Assembly (NCBI RefSeq): GCF_004362975.1
Contig: NZ_SNXO01000005.1
Location: 22,731-86,730 of the forward strand
Source: Aminicella lysinilytica
Lineage (GTDB): Bacteria > Bacillota > Clostridia > Peptostreptococcales > Anaerovoracaceae
DNA length: 64,000 nt
Direction: 5' to 3'
Position numbers and translations under genes: made by a program. The notes under the pieces are model-generated. The model saw only the letters and a program-made list of their open reading frames with translations, did not search any database and had not been told where the DNA came from. Of this stretch, positions 9,672-18,863 are shown piece after piece (the stretch's first letter is position 1; each line of letters starts with the position of its first letter).

Positions 9672-11027
9672 TCATTCATTGATCTCATCTTTCAGAGATT
9701 TAATGATCTCTTTAAATGAGCTGTCCTTACTTATGTCTTTTTGTATTTTATCACAGGCATGCATTACCGTGGTGTAATGTCTGCCTCCAAACATACTTCC
9801 TATTTTCGGCAATGAGTAATCTGTCATTGTTCTGCAAAGATACATTGCTATCTGTCTTGGAAAAGCTATATTATTAGTTCTTTTCGGAGATTCCATTTCT
9901 GAAACCTTAATTTTATAATGCCTGCTGACAACAGCCTTGATTTTCTCTGGAGTGATGACAGAACCATCATCTTGTATTATATCATTAAGTATATCACTTG
10001 CGAACTTTTTATCTATATGTTCATGCAATAATGATGAAAAAGTTACTATTCTGTTGAAAGCGCCTTCCAGTTCTCTGATATTATCTGTGACCTTCTCTGC
10101 AATCAGACATATTACGTCATAGAGATCGTCATCCATTGAAATATTGGCGTTTTCAGCTTTCTTGACCAGAATAGCGATTCTGGTTTCATAATCAGCGGGG
10201 CTGATACTTGCTATCATATTCCAGGCGAATCTGTTGCGGAGCCTTTCCTCCAGTCTCACCAGTTTATTAGGCGGACGGTCACTGGAAATCACTATCTGTT
10301 TATTAAGGTCGTATAAGGTATTGAAGGTGTAGAAAAATTCTTCCTGTGTCGTTTCCTTACCTTCCAGAAATTGAATATCATCTATAAGCAAAACATCGAC
10401 CTGTCTGTATTTCTTCTTAAATTCTCTGGTTTTATTATCTCCAAGAGCTTTTATGAGTTCGTTGGTGAACATTTCTGAAGAAACATACAGGACATTGATA
10501 TTATCATTATGTTCAAGCAGGTAAATTCCGATGGCATGCATCAGGTGAGTCTTACCAAGTCCCGAGTCTCCGTAGATAAACAAAGGGTTATATGCTTCTG
10601 ATGGAGATTCTGCCACGGCAAGGGCTGCTGCGTGTGCATACTTATTACTGTTTCCTACAACAAAATTATCAAAGTTGTACCGCGGGTTGAATATCTTCTG
10701 TTTATTAAGGTTAGGCGTTACTGTTGAAGTGCTTACTTTTACCGGCTTAATGACAGTAGTATCCTTCTTATATTCCTCAGAATTCTTGATTATAACTCTG
10801 TAATCATCTTTCAAGACTGTTTTAAAACTTGTCTCGATCAACTGAAGATACCGGGTTTTCAGTATGTTAATAATGAAATCCTCATTGGATTCCAAATAAA
10901 CTATATTTACATCCTCATCTATAGACCTGATCTTAGTTGGTAGAAACCATGTCTTGTAGCTGATGGGTGTGGTGTTCTTTTCAATTTCTGCTAATACTTT
11001 TTCCCAAGTTTTCTGATCGTTATTCAT
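9672..11027 (-). CDS. dnaA: Chromosomal replication initiator protein DnaA
   Basis: AAA+ protein that binds DnaA boxes and melts the origin. 451 residues. Domain I is at the N-terminus (TWEKVLAEIEKN...YKTWFLPT), followed by a short linker. Domain III has Walker A IYGDSGLGKTHLMHAIG, Walker B VDVLLIDDIQFLEGKE and the arginine-finger region LRNRFAWNM. Domain IV ends in the box-recognition motif FPRQIAMYLCR and FGGRHYTTVMHACDKI. Ribosome site ggaaggg before the ATG. The flanking boxes and an upstream box inside its promoter point to autoregulation. Confidence 0.99.
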   Translation of the reverse strand: MNNDQKTWEKVLAEIEKNTTPISYKTWFLPTKIRSIDEDVNIVYLESNEDFIINILKTRYLQLIETSFKTVLKDDYRVIIKNSEEYKKDTTVIKPVKVSTSTVTPNLNKQKIFNPRYNFDNFVVGNSNKYAHAAALAVAESPSEAYNPLFIYGDSGLGKTHLMHAIGIYLLEHNDNINVLYVSSEMFTNELIKALGDNKTREFKKKYRQVDVLLIDDIQFLEGKETTQEEFFYTFNTLYDLNKQIVISSDRPPNKLVRLEERLRNRFAWNMIASISPADYETRIAILVKKAENANISMDDDLYDVICLIAEKVTDNIRELEGAFNRIVTFSSLLHEHIDKKFASDILNDIIQDDGSVITPEKIKAVVSRHYKIKVSEMESPKRTNNIAFPRQIAMYLCRTMTDYSLPKIGSMFGGRHYTTVMHACDKIQKDISKDSSFKEIIKSLKDEINE

Positions 11028-11054
11028 AATGCCCTTCCTTTTCCTGTACTATTT

Positions 11055-11083
11055 ATTTTACCTAATAAGTTATCCATATACAA
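11055..11083 (-). promoter_or_regulatory. Putative dnaA promoter containing a DnaA box
   Basis: Minus strand: -35 TTGTAT (11083-11078), 17-bp spacer, -10 TAAAAT (11060-11055), about 30 bp upstream of the dnaA start. The near-consensus DnaA box TTATCCATA at 11070-11078 lies in the spacer, which would let DnaA repress its own gene. This is inference from position. Confidence 0.6.
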
Positions 11084-11155
11084 GAGGTAATTTTTTTCTT
11101 TGAGAAATAAATAGATAGAGAAGTTATCCACATCATGTTGATAACATTGTTCACA
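11070..11155. promoter_or_regulatory. DnaA-box cluster upstream of dnaA (second half of bipartite oriC)
   Basis: TTATCCATA 11070-11078 (one mismatch), TTATCCACA 11124-11132 (exact consensus), TGTTGATAA 11136-11144 (complement TTATCAACA, one mismatch) and TTGTTCACA 11147-11155 (two mismatches). The DNA around them is AT-rich. With the module downstream of dnaA this gives a bipartite origin around dnaA, as in other Firmicutes, and it coincides with the switch in gene strand. Confidence 0.75.
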
Positions 11156-11185
11156 ACTCTGTAGATATTAATAACGCACCCTGTC

Positions 11186-11215
11186 TTGACAGTTGTCTAT
11201 GCAATTTGTTAAAAT
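11186..11215 (+). promoter_or_regulatory. Promoter of the PfoR/EIIC-like gene
   Basis: -35 TTGACA (11186-11191), 18-bp spacer, -10 TAAAAT (11210-11215). It would start RNA near 11222, which is inside the longest reading frame and supports a translation start at 11265. Confidence 0.65.
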
Positions 11216-11264
11216 AAAACCTGGCAATATTTATATATTGATAATATCAGATTGGAGTAACAGA

Positions 11265-12344
11265 ATGGTAAATGATAATGAATTAACCTTTTTTCAACGG
11301 AAGGATATAGAAATCAGTTTTAAGAGATATGTCCAGGATGCATTGTCTGCAATGGCTTTAGGACTTTTCGCTTCGCTTCTGATAGGTCTTATATTCAAGA
11401 CTATCGGCGAGCAGATGATAAATATTCCCGGATTTACAGAAAAGACATGGATCGTATCCTTCCTTATATTAATAGGAACTACGGCTATGGCAATGATGGG
11501 GCCGGCTATAGGAGTAGCCGTAGCCTGGGCTCTGAAAGCGCCGCCTCTGGTACTTTTCTCATGTGCGGCTGTAGGCCAGATGGGAGCCACGTTTACAGGT
11601 TTTGGAATCGAATTCAACGGCGGACCTGCCGGGGCGTTCATTGCAGTAGCAGTTGGCGCTGAATTTGGTAAGATGGTTTCCAAGGAAACAAAGGTAGACA
11701 TACTTGTGACTCCGGCTGTAACTTTGCTGGTTGGCGGACTTATGGCCAAGCTGATTGGTCCCGGCGTAGGCTGGTGCATGCTGAAATTAGGTGAATCAAT
11801 AGTAACGGCCACAGAATGGCAGCCATTTGTATTTGGCATCTTCATTGCCGTAGTAGTAGGCCTGGTACTGACAGCGCCTATATCCTCAGCTGCCCTTTGT
11901 ATAATGATGGGACTGACAGGTCTGGCTGCAGGTGCCGCAACGGCCGGCTGCTGCGCACAGATGGTCGGATTCGCAGTGATCAGCTTCAGGGACAATGGCG
12001 TTGGCGGACTGGTAGCTCAGGGCATTGGCACTTCTATGATACAGGTTTCCAACATAGTCAAACACCCATGGATCCTTTTGCCGCCGACACTGGCAGGAGC
12101 CATAACCGGACCTATAAGCACATGTCTGCTTCACATGACCAACAATGCCGCAGGCGCAGGTATGGGAACTTCGGGACTGGTTGGTCAGATCATGACTCTG
12201 ACGGACATGGGATTTACGGGAGGAGTATTCCTGAAAATACTTATAGTACAAATAGTACTTCCGGCGATCTTATCCTACATTATATATGAAATATTACGTA
12301 AGGCAGGAAAAATCAAAGACGGCGACATGAAATTAGACATGTAA
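11265..12344 (+). CDS. PTS_EIIC_2 / PfoR-like polytopic membrane protein
   Basis: A 359-residue protein with about nine hydrophobic segments and many glycine-rich small-residue helices (GAFIAVAVGAEFGKM, GLTGLAAGAATAGCC, TNNAAGAGMGTSGLVGQ). It resembles the EIIC-like family that includes PfoR, first described as a regulator of perfringolysin in Clostridium perfringens; real members have no known EIIB partner and their substrate is unknown. Start chosen at 11265 (MVNDNEL), with ttggag 7 nt upstream and behind the promoter; the TTG at 11193 lies within the promoter. It is inserted between dnaA and rpmH, where most Firmicutes have only intergenic DNA. Family call moderate, function unknown. Confidence 0.8.
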   Translation: MVNDNELTFFQRKDIEISFKRYVQDALSAMALGLFASLLIGLIFKTIGEQMINIPGFTEKTWIVSFLILIGTTAMAMMGPAIGVAVAWALKAPPLVLFSCAAVGQMGATFTGFGIEFNGGPAGAFIAVAVGAEFGKMVSKETKVDILVTPAVTLLVGGLMAKLIGPGVGWCMLKLGESIVTATEWQPFVFGIFIAVVVGLVLTAPISSAALCIMMGLTGLAAGAATAGCCAQMVGFAVISFRDNGVGGLVAQGIGTSMIQVSNIVKHPWILLPPTLAGAITGPISTCLLHMTNNAAGAGMGTSGLVGQIMTLTDMGFTGGVFLKILIVQIVLPAILSYIIYEILRKAGKIKDGDMKLDM

Positions 12345-12359
12345 ATTATTGAACTTTTA

Positions 12360-12388
12360 TTGACATTCCAATAATTTAACATTATAAT
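12360..12388 (+). promoter_or_regulatory. Consensus promoter of the rpmH operon
   Basis: -35 TTGACA (12360-12365), 17-bp spacer, -10 TATAAT (12383-12388): both hexamers are perfect and the spacing is ideal. It lies about 70 bp upstream of rpmH and is probably the strongest promoter visible in the window. Confidence 0.88.
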
Positions 12389-12455
12389 ACTACAGTATGC
12401 GTGCACATATTGGAATTTAGAATGTGCTGAATCAAATGTAAAAATGGAGGTAAAC

Positions 12456-12590
12456 ATGAAACAGACATATCAGCCTAAGACAAGGCAGAGAATGAAGGAA
12501 CACGGATTCCGTAAGAGAATGGCAGACAAGAACGGAAGAAACGTTCTCAAGAGAAGAAGAGCAAAGGGCAGAAAAAGTTTGTCCGCGTAA
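12456..12590 (+). CDS. rpmH: 50S ribosomal protein L34
   Basis: 44-residue, very basic L34 protein: it begins [20 protein letters not shown] and ends GRKSLSA, with KRRRAKGRK before the end. Ribosome site tggaggt 5 nt before the ATG. It is followed after 1 bp by rnpA, the universal rpmH-rnpA arrangement. It is the first gene of the rpmH-rnpA-yidD-yidC-jag block. Confidence 0.98.
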   Translation: MKQTYQPKTRQRMKEHGFRKRMADKNGRNVLKRRRAKGRKSLSA

Positions 12591-12591
12591 A

Positions 12592-12930
12592 ATGCTAAGG
12601 AAGAATGTACTAAGGTATCAGAAAGATTTCGATGCCATATATAGGAAGGGAAAATCTGTTGGAGACAGGTTTGTAGTTGTTTTTTGTAAGAAAAACGGTC
12701 TTTCATATGGCAGAAGAGCTTTTTTAGCAAGTAAAAAGGTTGGCAATAGTGTTCAGAGGAACAGAGCTCGCCGATTGATGAAAGAGGCTTATAGGCTTTC
12801 ATCGATAGAACTGCCGGATGGTTACGATTTCGTGATCATAGCAAGAAATACCATAGGGGATGCTAATTGTCAGATGGTGCAGCGTTCGCTGAGATCTGCA
12901 CTTAAAAGAACCGGGGTATTAAGTAAGTAA
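12592..12930 (+). CDS. rnpA: Ribonuclease P protein component
   Basis: 112-residue basic protein subunit of RNase P, which binds the RNA subunit and helps it trim the 5' leader of tRNA precursors. The RNR motif is clear ([20 protein letters not shown]), as is the N-terminal [13 protein letters not shown]. Start one base after the rpmH stop; the stop overlaps the yidD start by 1 bp (TAATG). Confidence 0.97.
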   Translation: MLRKNVLRYQKDFDAIYRKGKSVGDRFVVVFCKKNGLSYGRRAFLASKKVGNSVQRNRARRLMKEAYRLSSIELPDGYDFVIIARNTIGDANCQMVQRSLRSALKRTGVLSK

Positions 12931-13160
12931 TGAAATATGTAAGCAATTTTTTTAAAAAAATATTGATATTGCTTGTAAGATTTTATCAGATTTGTATTTC
13001 GCCTTTATTTCCGCCGACTTGTCGGTTTTATCCTACTTGTTCGACATATTTTATCCAGGCAGTGGAAAAATATGGCCCGATAAAGGGGACTTATTTAGGA
13101 ATACGACGGATTTTACGGTGTCATCCATGGAATCCCGGCGGGTACGACCCATTGAAATAA
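12930..13160 (+). CDS. yidD: Membrane protein insertion efficiency factor YidD
   Basis: 76 residues. The family core is intact: an amphipathic/hydrophobic N-terminus, then [17 protein letters not shown] with its three cysteines region, and [11 protein letters not shown] near the end. It aids YidC-dependent membrane insertion; the gene sits between rnpA and yidC as usual, and its start overlaps the rnpA stop. Confidence 0.96.
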   Translation: MKYVSNFFKKILILLVRFYQICISPLFPPTCRFYPTCSTYFIQAVEKYGPIKGTYLGIRRILRCHPWNPGGYDPLK

Positions 13161-13176
13161 TGGAGGAAGTTAATTA

Positions 13177-13908
13177 ATGAATTTTTTTGGAATTTTGGCT
13201 CAGCCTTTGGCTTGGCTTATGACATGGTTGTATAGCCTGATCGGTAGTTATGGTATTACCGTCGTTGTTATTACAATCGTTGTCAAAGGTTTCCTGTATC
13301 CTTTTTACAAGAAACAGATCCTGTCTACTTCGGGTATGACAGATCTCCAGCCGAAAATGCAGGCCATACAGCGTAAGTACGCTAACGATAAAGAAACTAT
13401 GAATGAAAAAGTCGCTGAGCTATATAAAGAGGAAGGCGTTAATCCTTTAGCTGGTTGCCTGCCTATGGTAGTTCAGATGATCATCATCATGGGTCTTTTC
13501 ACTTTGTTGCGTTATCCACTGAACTATGTTCATTCAGAGCAGATGTATATAGCTGTTCATGAGAGTTTTCTGTGGATAAACGATCTGGCTCAGCCGGATC
13601 CATGGATATTACCTATCCTGTCCGGAGTCGCAACCTTTATTTCATTCTATATGTCATCACAGAACGGCGGAATGCCGGGACAGACTGCTAATAGCGGTAA
13701 TGCAATGATGAATGTTATGAAATACGGATTTCCTATAATGATAATCTGGCTCGCTAAGACCTATGCTGCCGGCCTGGCAACATATTGGTTCATAAGTCAG
13801 TTCATACAGATTTTCTACAATATTCGTTTCAATCAGCTGCGAAAGAAAATGGCTGAAGAGAAAATGAATAAAAAGAAGAAAAAAGTAAGAACTGTTGGAG
13901 GAAAATAA
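13177..13908 (+). CDS. yidC: Membrane protein insertase YidC/OxaI family
   Basis: 243-residue short Gram-positive YidC (SpoIIIJ type) that inserts and folds membrane proteins with or without Sec. Seen: N-terminal hydrophobic helices, the cytosolic hairpin loop with QPKMQAIQRKYANDKETMNEKVAELYKEEGVNPLAGC interrupted here only for length, then three further membrane segments and a basic tail (KKKKKVRTVGGK). The lysine-rich tail is typical of ribosome-binding versions. No lipoprotein cysteine is obvious at the N-terminus. The next gene (jag) begins directly at the stop. Confidence 0.95.
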   Translation: MNFFGILAQPLAWLMTWLYSLIGSYGITVVVITIVVKGFLYPFYKKQILSTSGMTDLQPKMQAIQRKYANDKETMNEKVAELYKEEGVNPLAGCLPMVVQMIIIMGLFTLLRYPLNYVHSEQMYIAVHESFLWINDLAQPDPWILPILSGVATFISFYMSSQNGGMPGQTANSGNAMMNVMKYGFPIMIIWLAKTYAAGLATYWFISQFIQIFYNIRFNQLRKKMAEEKMNKKKKKVRTVGGK

Positions 13909-14736
13909 ATGGATGTTACGGAAAAATGGGGCGATGATGTCGACTCTGCAGTCGAACTTGCCTTGGAGGACCTGAAGCTCACCAGAGATATGGTCGATAT
14001 AACAGTATTGGAGGAACCATCCAAAGGATTCTTTGGAATCGGATCCAAACTGGCTCTGGTAAGAGTCGAAAAGAAAAAAGCAGAAAAGAAGGAAGAACCG
14101 AAAGAGGAACCGAAGAAACCTGAAGTTAAATCGGAACCTTATAAGGCAGAGGCTCCTGTGAAAGAGGAAGCTCCTGCGAAGAAACATGAAAGCAAGAAGG
14201 AAGATTTCAGAAGAAATGAAAAGGCTGAAGCGCCTAAGTCCAGCAGATTAGAAGAATTAGATTTCCATAAGACTATGGATAATCTGCCGTTGACTGAAGA
14301 CCATCCTGCCTTGGAATTCCTGAAGGAAGTAACTGATCAGATGGGTCTGAACCTGAATATGGTCGTTAGGGCTGATGACAACAACGTTTATGTTGATATT
14401 CAGGGCGACGATTCAGGAACGATAATCGGAAAACGTGGTCAGACTTTGGATGCTATTCAGTATCTGACAAGTCTGGTCGTTAACAAGGGCCATGACAATT
14501 ACGTCAAGGTAGTGGTAGACGCTGAGAATTACAGGACTAAGAGGGAGCACACTTTGGAACAGCTTGCACACAAGCTGGCCGGTAAGGTTGTCCGCACCAA
14601 GAGAACTGTGAAGCTTGAGCCTATGAATCCTTATGAGAGAAAAGTTATCCATGCTACATTGCAGGATGATCCTCGCGTAGGTACCAGAAGTGAAGGTCAG
14701 GATCCTTATCGCAGAGTAATTATTGAATTAAAGTAA
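13909..14736 (+). CDS. jag: RNA-binding protein Jag/KhpB
   Basis: 275 residues in the order Jag-N domain (residues about 1-50, VELALEDLKLTRDMVDITVLEEP...GFFGIGSKLA), a highly charged Lys/Glu/Pro linker (about 55-120), a KH domain (GDDSGTIIGKRGQTLDAIQYL) and a C-terminal R3H domain (NPYERKVIHATLQDDPRVGTRSEG). Jag/KhpB proteins bind small RNAs and affect cell elongation; the gene is nearly always beside yidC. It starts directly at the yidC stop and is followed by a terminator. Confidence 0.95.
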   Translation: MDVTEKWGDDVDSAVELALEDLKLTRDMVDITVLEEPSKGFFGIGSKLALVRVEKKKAEKKEEPKEEPKKPEVKSEPYKAEAPVKEEAPAKKHESKKEDFRRNEKAEAPKSSRLEELDFHKTMDNLPLTEDHPALEFLKEVTDQMGLNLNMVVRADDNNVYVDIQGDDSGTIIGKRGQTLDAIQYLTSLVVNKGHDNYVKVVVDAENYRTKREHTLEQLAHKLAGKVVRTKRTVKLEPMNPYERKVIHATLQDDPRVGTRSEGQDPYRRVIIELK

Positions 14737-14746
14737 AGAAATTATC

Positions 14747-14768
14747 AGCCCGCACTATGCGGGCTTTT
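14747..14768 (+). terminator. Terminator after jag
   Basis: Perfect stem GCCCGC/GCGGGC with a 5-nt loop followed by TTTT, 10 bp after the jag stop. It ends the rpmH-jag transcript, or attenuates read-through into mnmE, which begins 16 bp later. Confidence 0.85.
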
Positions 14769-14783
14769 AATATTGGAGAATCA

Positions 14784-16154
14784 ATGGAAGATACTATAGC
14801 TGCAATATCCACGGCTTTTGGCGAAGGCGGGATAGGTATCATCAGAATAAGTGGAGAAGGCTCTCTGGAAGTAATGAAGCAGGTCTTCGTTCCCGCAGTT
14901 AAGGGTGAACCGGAAAACAGAAAAATGACTTACGGACACATCGTAGATCCTGACAACGGTCAGACTATAGATGAAGTTCTTTGTGTCTGGATGAAAGGCC
15001 CGAGAACGTACACGGCCGAGGATCTGGTGGAAATCGACTGCCACGGCGGCATGGTACCTCTGCGAAAAACTTTAGAGTTAGTTTTGCGCAAGGGGGCGAG
15101 GCTGGCCGAGAAAGGCGAGTTTACCAAGCGTGCTTTTCTTAACGGCAGGATAGATTTATCTCAGGCGGAAGCCGTCATCGATCTCATACGAGCCAGGGCT
15201 GACAAAACCTATGACGTTGCCATAGATCAGCTGGAGGGCAGTCTTTCCAAGCGTATCAGGGAAATCAGGAAGATGCTCATGGATGCCCTCGTAAATCTGA
15301 CGGTAAATATAGATTATCCCGATGAGGACATAGAAGAACTGACTTACAGCAAGCTTTCCAAGGCTTTAGAGGAAGTGATGCTCCAGGTGAATGAATTGCT
15401 GGACAGCGCATCCACCGGCCGTATTATCAATGAAGGCCTGAAGGTTGCCATAATCGGAAAGCCAAATGTCGGTAAATCATCTCTCATGAATGCTCTCCTG
15501 CGCGAATCCCGAGCCATTGTAACGGAAATTCCCGGAACCACCAGAGACACTATTGAAGAGACCCTCAGCATTAAGGGAATCCCAGTGGTTCTAACGGATA
15601 CAGCCGGCATCAGGGATACGGAGGATCGCATCGAAACCATTGGAATTGAGCGCTCCAAGAAATCATTTAATGAGGCCGATCTGGTGATACTTGTCATCGA
15701 CGGCAGCAGTCCTCTCAGCCAGGAGGATCGTCAGATCATGGAGTATGTGGATTCTGGTAAGACCATAACTATCGTCAACAAAGACGATCTTGGCCATGTA
15801 ACAACGGCGGAGGATGTCAGGGCGTTACTGCCGGGGCTGCAGGTGATAAAAACGTCTATGGACCGCGGTTCAGGTCTGGCGGAGCTGGAAAATGCCATAG
15901 TCAGCAGGGTTTACAAGGGCGATATCAAACAAAACGAAAGCTGCATGGTGACTAACGTCAGGCACAAAGCTTTGCTTGAGGATGCCCAGCAATCGCTGTC
16001 TGATGCAATGGCGCTGACTCATGAGGGAGAACCCCTTGAAATAATCGAGATAGATGTAAACAGCGCTTACGAGGCTTTAGGCGAGATAATCGGAGAAGCC
16101 GTAGGCGATGATATATTAGATGAAGTCTTCAGTAGATTTTGTCTGGGAAAATAG
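14784..16154 (+). CDS. mnmE: tRNA modification GTPase MnmE (TrmE)
   Basis: With MnmG it makes the cmnm5/nm5 modification at wobble uridine 34 of certain tRNAs. 456 residues. N-terminal folate-binding domain (DTIAAISTAFGEGGIGIIRISG), then helical domain, then an inserted Ras-like G domain: G1 GKPNVGKSSLMN, G2 TTRDT, G3 DTAGIRDTED, G4 NKDD. The C-terminal catalytic cysteine motif FCLGK is present. Start placed at 14784 with tggaga upstream; the longer frame begins in the terminator. Confidence 0.97.
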   Translation: MEDTIAAISTAFGEGGIGIIRISGEGSLEVMKQVFVPAVKGEPENRKMTYGHIVDPDNGQTIDEVLCVWMKGPRTYTAEDLVEIDCHGGMVPLRKTLELVLRKGARLAEKGEFTKRAFLNGRIDLSQAEAVIDLIRARADKTYDVAIDQLEGSLSKRIREIRKMLMDALVNLTVNIDYPDEDIEELTYSKLSKALEEVMLQVNELLDSASTGRIINEGLKVAIIGKPNVGKSSLMNALLRESRAIVTEIPGTTRDTIEETLSIKGIPVVLTDTAGIRDTEDRIETIGIERSKKSFNEADLVILVIDGSSPLSQEDRQIMEYVDSGKTITIVNKDDLGHVTTAEDVRALLPGLQVIKTSMDRGSGLAELENAIVSRVYKGDIKQNESCMVTNVRHKALLEDAQQSLSDAMALTHEGEPLEIIEIDVNSAYEALGEIIGEAVGDDILDEVFSRFCLGK

Positions 16155-16163
16155 GAAGTCAAC

Positions 16164-18041
16164 ATGGAAAAGTACTTAATGGGAGAATATGATATCATTG
16201 TTATAGGAGCTGGTCACGCAGGTTGCGAGGCTGCTTTAGCTTCGGCCCGCATGGGAAATAAGACATTGATATTTTCAATTAATCTGGAGGCCATCGCCAT
16301 GATGCCCTGCAATCCGTCTATAGGCGGCACAGGCAAGGGCCATCTGGTAAGAGAAATAGATGCTCTCGGCGGCGAAATGGGCGTGAACATCGATAAGACA
16401 TTCATTCAGAGCCGCATGCTTAACACGGCCAAAGGCCCGGCAGTTCACTCTTTGCGCGCTCAGGCTGATAAGCATAAATATCACGTTGAGATGAAGAAAA
16501 CCATTGAAAAACAGCCGAACCTGGACATGAAACAGGATGAAGTCGTCGATATAATGGTCGAGGATGGACGTATCTCAGGCGTCGTGACCAGAACCCATGC
16601 ATATTATAAATGCAAGGCGGCGGTCCTTGCCACGGGCACGTTCCTAAGAGGAAAGATTTTCATCGGAGACAGCAATTTTGAAAGCGGCCCTAATGGGCTG
16701 GCTCCATCTTATGAGCTTGCAGAAAATCTGAAGAAGCATGGCATGAAACTCAGAAGATTTAAAACAGGAACGCCGGCCAGGGCACTTTCGTCCACTTTTG
16801 ATTACGATAAAATGTCCAGGCAGGATGGCGACGAGAGGATAGTACCGTTCTCCTTCATGAACGATGATCTGGATATAGATCAGGTCCCGTGCTGGCTGAC
16901 ATATACTAATGAAGAAACTCATAAGATAATCAGGGATAATTTCCAGAGGTCGGCACTTTTCGGTGGAGAAATCGAAGGGATCGGTCCCAGGTATTGTCCG
17001 TCCATAGAAGATAAGGTGAACAGATTTCCGGACAAGAAACGTCATCAGCTGTTTATAGAACCGGAAGGGAAAGATACAGAGGAAATGTATATTCAGGGAA
17101 TGTCATCAAGTTTGCCTGAAGATGTTCAGCATGAATTTTATCACAGCATAGAGGGGCTGGAAAATATTTCTATTACCAGACCGGCTTATGCCATCGAGTA
17201 TGATTGTATAGATCCGCTGGATCTTAATCTGAATTTAGAATATAGATACATAAAAGGACTTTTTTGTGCGGGGCAGTTTAACGGCAGCTCTGGATATGAG
17301 GAGGCAGCCTCCCAGGGATTGATGGCAGGCATAAATGCTGCGCTGGAAATAAATGACAGAAAATCCCTTATTTTGGATAGAAGCGAGGCTTATATTGGCG
17401 TTCTAATCGACGATTTGGTGACTAAAGGCACTAATGAACCTTACAGAATTATGACCAGCAGAGCGGAATATAGGCTGGTTCTGAGGCAAGACAATGCAGA
17501 TTCCCGTTTAACTGATATAGGATATTCCATAGGGCTGGTCACAGAAGAGCGTCATGAGAAATATTTGAAGAAAAAGGCAGCTGTGGAAAATGAAATCGCC
17601 AGACTTCAGAAAACTTTTTTGAAACCGGATGAGCATGGAGATTTTATGGAAAAATATGGTAGTACACCGTTGCAGAATAAAATTTCATATTTTGAGCTGC
17701 TGAAGAGACCGGAGATAACTTATGAGAATCTCGGGCATATCGATTCGGGCAGACCGAAGTTATCTTCTCATGCTATAGATCAGATAGAAGTTCAGATCAA
17801 ATATGAAGGCTATATCGCCAAACAGATGAGGCAGGTGGAAAGATTTAAAAAATTGGAGAATAAGCAATTATCTCCTGACTTGAATTATGATGAAATGGAT
17901 GGCCTGAGAATTGAAGCCATACAGAAACTGAATAAGATCAAGCCACTTTCCATAGGGCAGGCGTCCAGAATATCCGGAGTATCTCCTGCAGATATCAATG
18001 TACTGATGATACATCTGGAGAAAAACAGGAGGGCCAGATAA
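16164..18041 (+). CDS. mnmG: tRNA uridine-5-carboxymethylaminomethyl modification enzyme MnmG (GidA)
   Basis: FAD-dependent partner of MnmE, 625 residues. Seen: dinucleotide-binding [21 protein letters not shown] at the N-terminus, the family signatures [11 protein letters not shown] and [18 protein letters not shown], and a C-terminal helical domain ([18 protein letters not shown]). It starts 9 bp after mnmE (aggaag site), and its stop overlaps the rsmG start by 1 bp. A second Met six residues in is a possible alternative start. Confidence 0.97.
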   Translation: MEKYLMGEYDIIVIGAGHAGCEAALASARMGNKTLIFSINLEAIAMMPCNPSIGGTGKGHLVREIDALGGEMGVNIDKTFIQSRMLNTAKGPAVHSLRAQADKHKYHVEMKKTIEKQPNLDMKQDEVVDIMVEDGRISGVVTRTHAYYKCKAAVLATGTFLRGKIFIGDSNFESGPNGLAPSYELAENLKKHGMKLRRFKTGTPARALSSTFDYDKMSRQDGDERIVPFSFMNDDLDIDQVPCWLTYTNEETHKIIRDNFQRSALFGGEIEGIGPRYCPSIEDKVNRFPDKKRHQLFIEPEGKDTEEMYIQGMSSSLPEDVQHEFYHSIEGLENISITRPAYAIEYDCIDPLDLNLNLEYRYIKGLFCAGQFNGSSGYEEAASQGLMAGINAALEINDRKSLILDRSEAYIGVLIDDLVTKGTNEPYRIMTSRAEYRLVLRQDNADSRLTDIGYSIGLVTEERHEKYLKKKAAVENEIARLQKTFLKPDEHGDFMEKYGSTPLQNKISYFELLKRPEITYENLGHIDSGRPKLSSHAIDQIEVQIKYEGYIAKQMRQVERFKKLENKQLSPDLNYDEMDGLRIEAIQKLNKIKPLSIGQASRISGVSPADINVLMIHLEKNRRAR

Positions 18042-18748
18042 TGAGCAGCTTTTTAGAAGGGATCTTCGGGGAACTGGATATCCGTTGCAGTGAAAGACAA
18101 TATGCCGCTTTCGATGGTTATATGGAAGGCGTGCTAGAATTTAATAAGTCTGTGAATCTTACAGCAATCAAGGATCCTGAAGAATTTCAGATCAAGCATT
18201 TCGCTGATTCGGTATTGGTGACCAGGTGCAGCGAGTATCAGTCTGCTGACAGGATATTGGATCTTGGCACAGGCGGAGGATTCCCGGGAGTTCCACTAGC
18301 CATACTGGATCCTGAGAAAGAGTTCGTATTAGTTGATTCCCTGCTTAAGAGACTGAAGATAATAGATGAACTTACGGGAGAACTGGGCATATCAAACGTG
18401 AAAACCATCCATGGCAGAGCGGAAGACCTGGGCAGAAATGAAGAGCTGAGAGAGACATTTGATCTATGCGTATCCAGAGCTGTAGCCGATCTTTCTGTAC
18501 TGGCAGAGTATGCGCTTCCTTTCGTAAAAGTCGGAGGATATTTTATTGCGTATAAAGGCAGCGATTGTGATGCAGAAGTCAGAAACGCCGGCAAGGCAAT
18601 CAGGGTTTTAGGCGGAGAAACAGTGAGAATCGATAAGGCTGACAAGGCCGGTCTGGAACACAATCTGGTAATTATTAAGAAAATTAAAGAGACCTCCGGT
18701 AAATACCCAAGAACGGCTGGAAAACCGGGCAAATCGCCTATTAGATAA
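18041..18748 (+). CDS. rsmG: 16S rRNA (guanine527-N7)-methyltransferase RsmG (GidB)
   Basis: SAM-dependent methyltransferase of the small-subunit rRNA. 235 residues. Motif I DLGTGGGFPGVPLAIL is intact, with the upstream LTAIKDPEEFQIKHFADS typical of the family and the later CVSRAVADLSVLAEYALP. The stop codon lies inside the parS-containing palindrome that follows, so the gene end, terminator and centromere site are fused. Translation is coupled to mnmG by a 1-bp overlap. Confidence 0.96.
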   Translation: MSSFLEGIFGELDIRCSERQYAAFDGYMEGVLEFNKSVNLTAIKDPEEFQIKHFADSVLVTRCSEYQSADRILDLGTGGGFPGVPLAILDPEKEFVLVDSLLKRLKIIDELTGELGISNVKTIHGRAEDLGRNEELRETFDLCVSRAVADLSVLAEYALPFVKVGGYFIAYKGSDCDAEVRNAGKAIRVLGGETVRIDKADKAGLEHNLVIIKKIKETSGKYPRTAGKPGKSPIR

Positions 18749-18781
18749 TAAATGTTTCACGTGAAACATTTATTATTTTTT
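18745..18781 (+). terminator. Palindromic terminator built around parS
   Basis: A 32-bp perfect palindrome (18745-18776) followed by TTTTT. Its central 16 bp are the parS site. As RNA it forms a long AT-rich hairpin with a short G/C core and a U tail, so it probably terminates the mnmE-mnmG-rsmG transcript. It overlaps the rsmG stop codon at 18746-18748. Confidence 0.65.
18753..18768. promoter_or_regulatory. parS: parS centromere site 1 (perfect)
   Basis: TGTTTCACGTGAAACA, identical to the consensus bacterial parS to which ParB binds. It lies 96 bp upstream of parA. Confidence 0.96.
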
Positions 18782-18863
18782 GTAAAAGGGTAGAAAATTA
18801 TCAGGATGTAATATATAATGTATTAAAATTATCAATAGGGGAATCGTAACAGGAGGACACAAA

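Noticed and set aside
11193..11264. Longer N-terminus of the PfoR/EIIC-like protein from the TTG at 11193
   Set aside because: It lies inside the -35/-10 promoter and lacks a ribosome site; the ATG at 11265 has both a promoter upstream and a good site.
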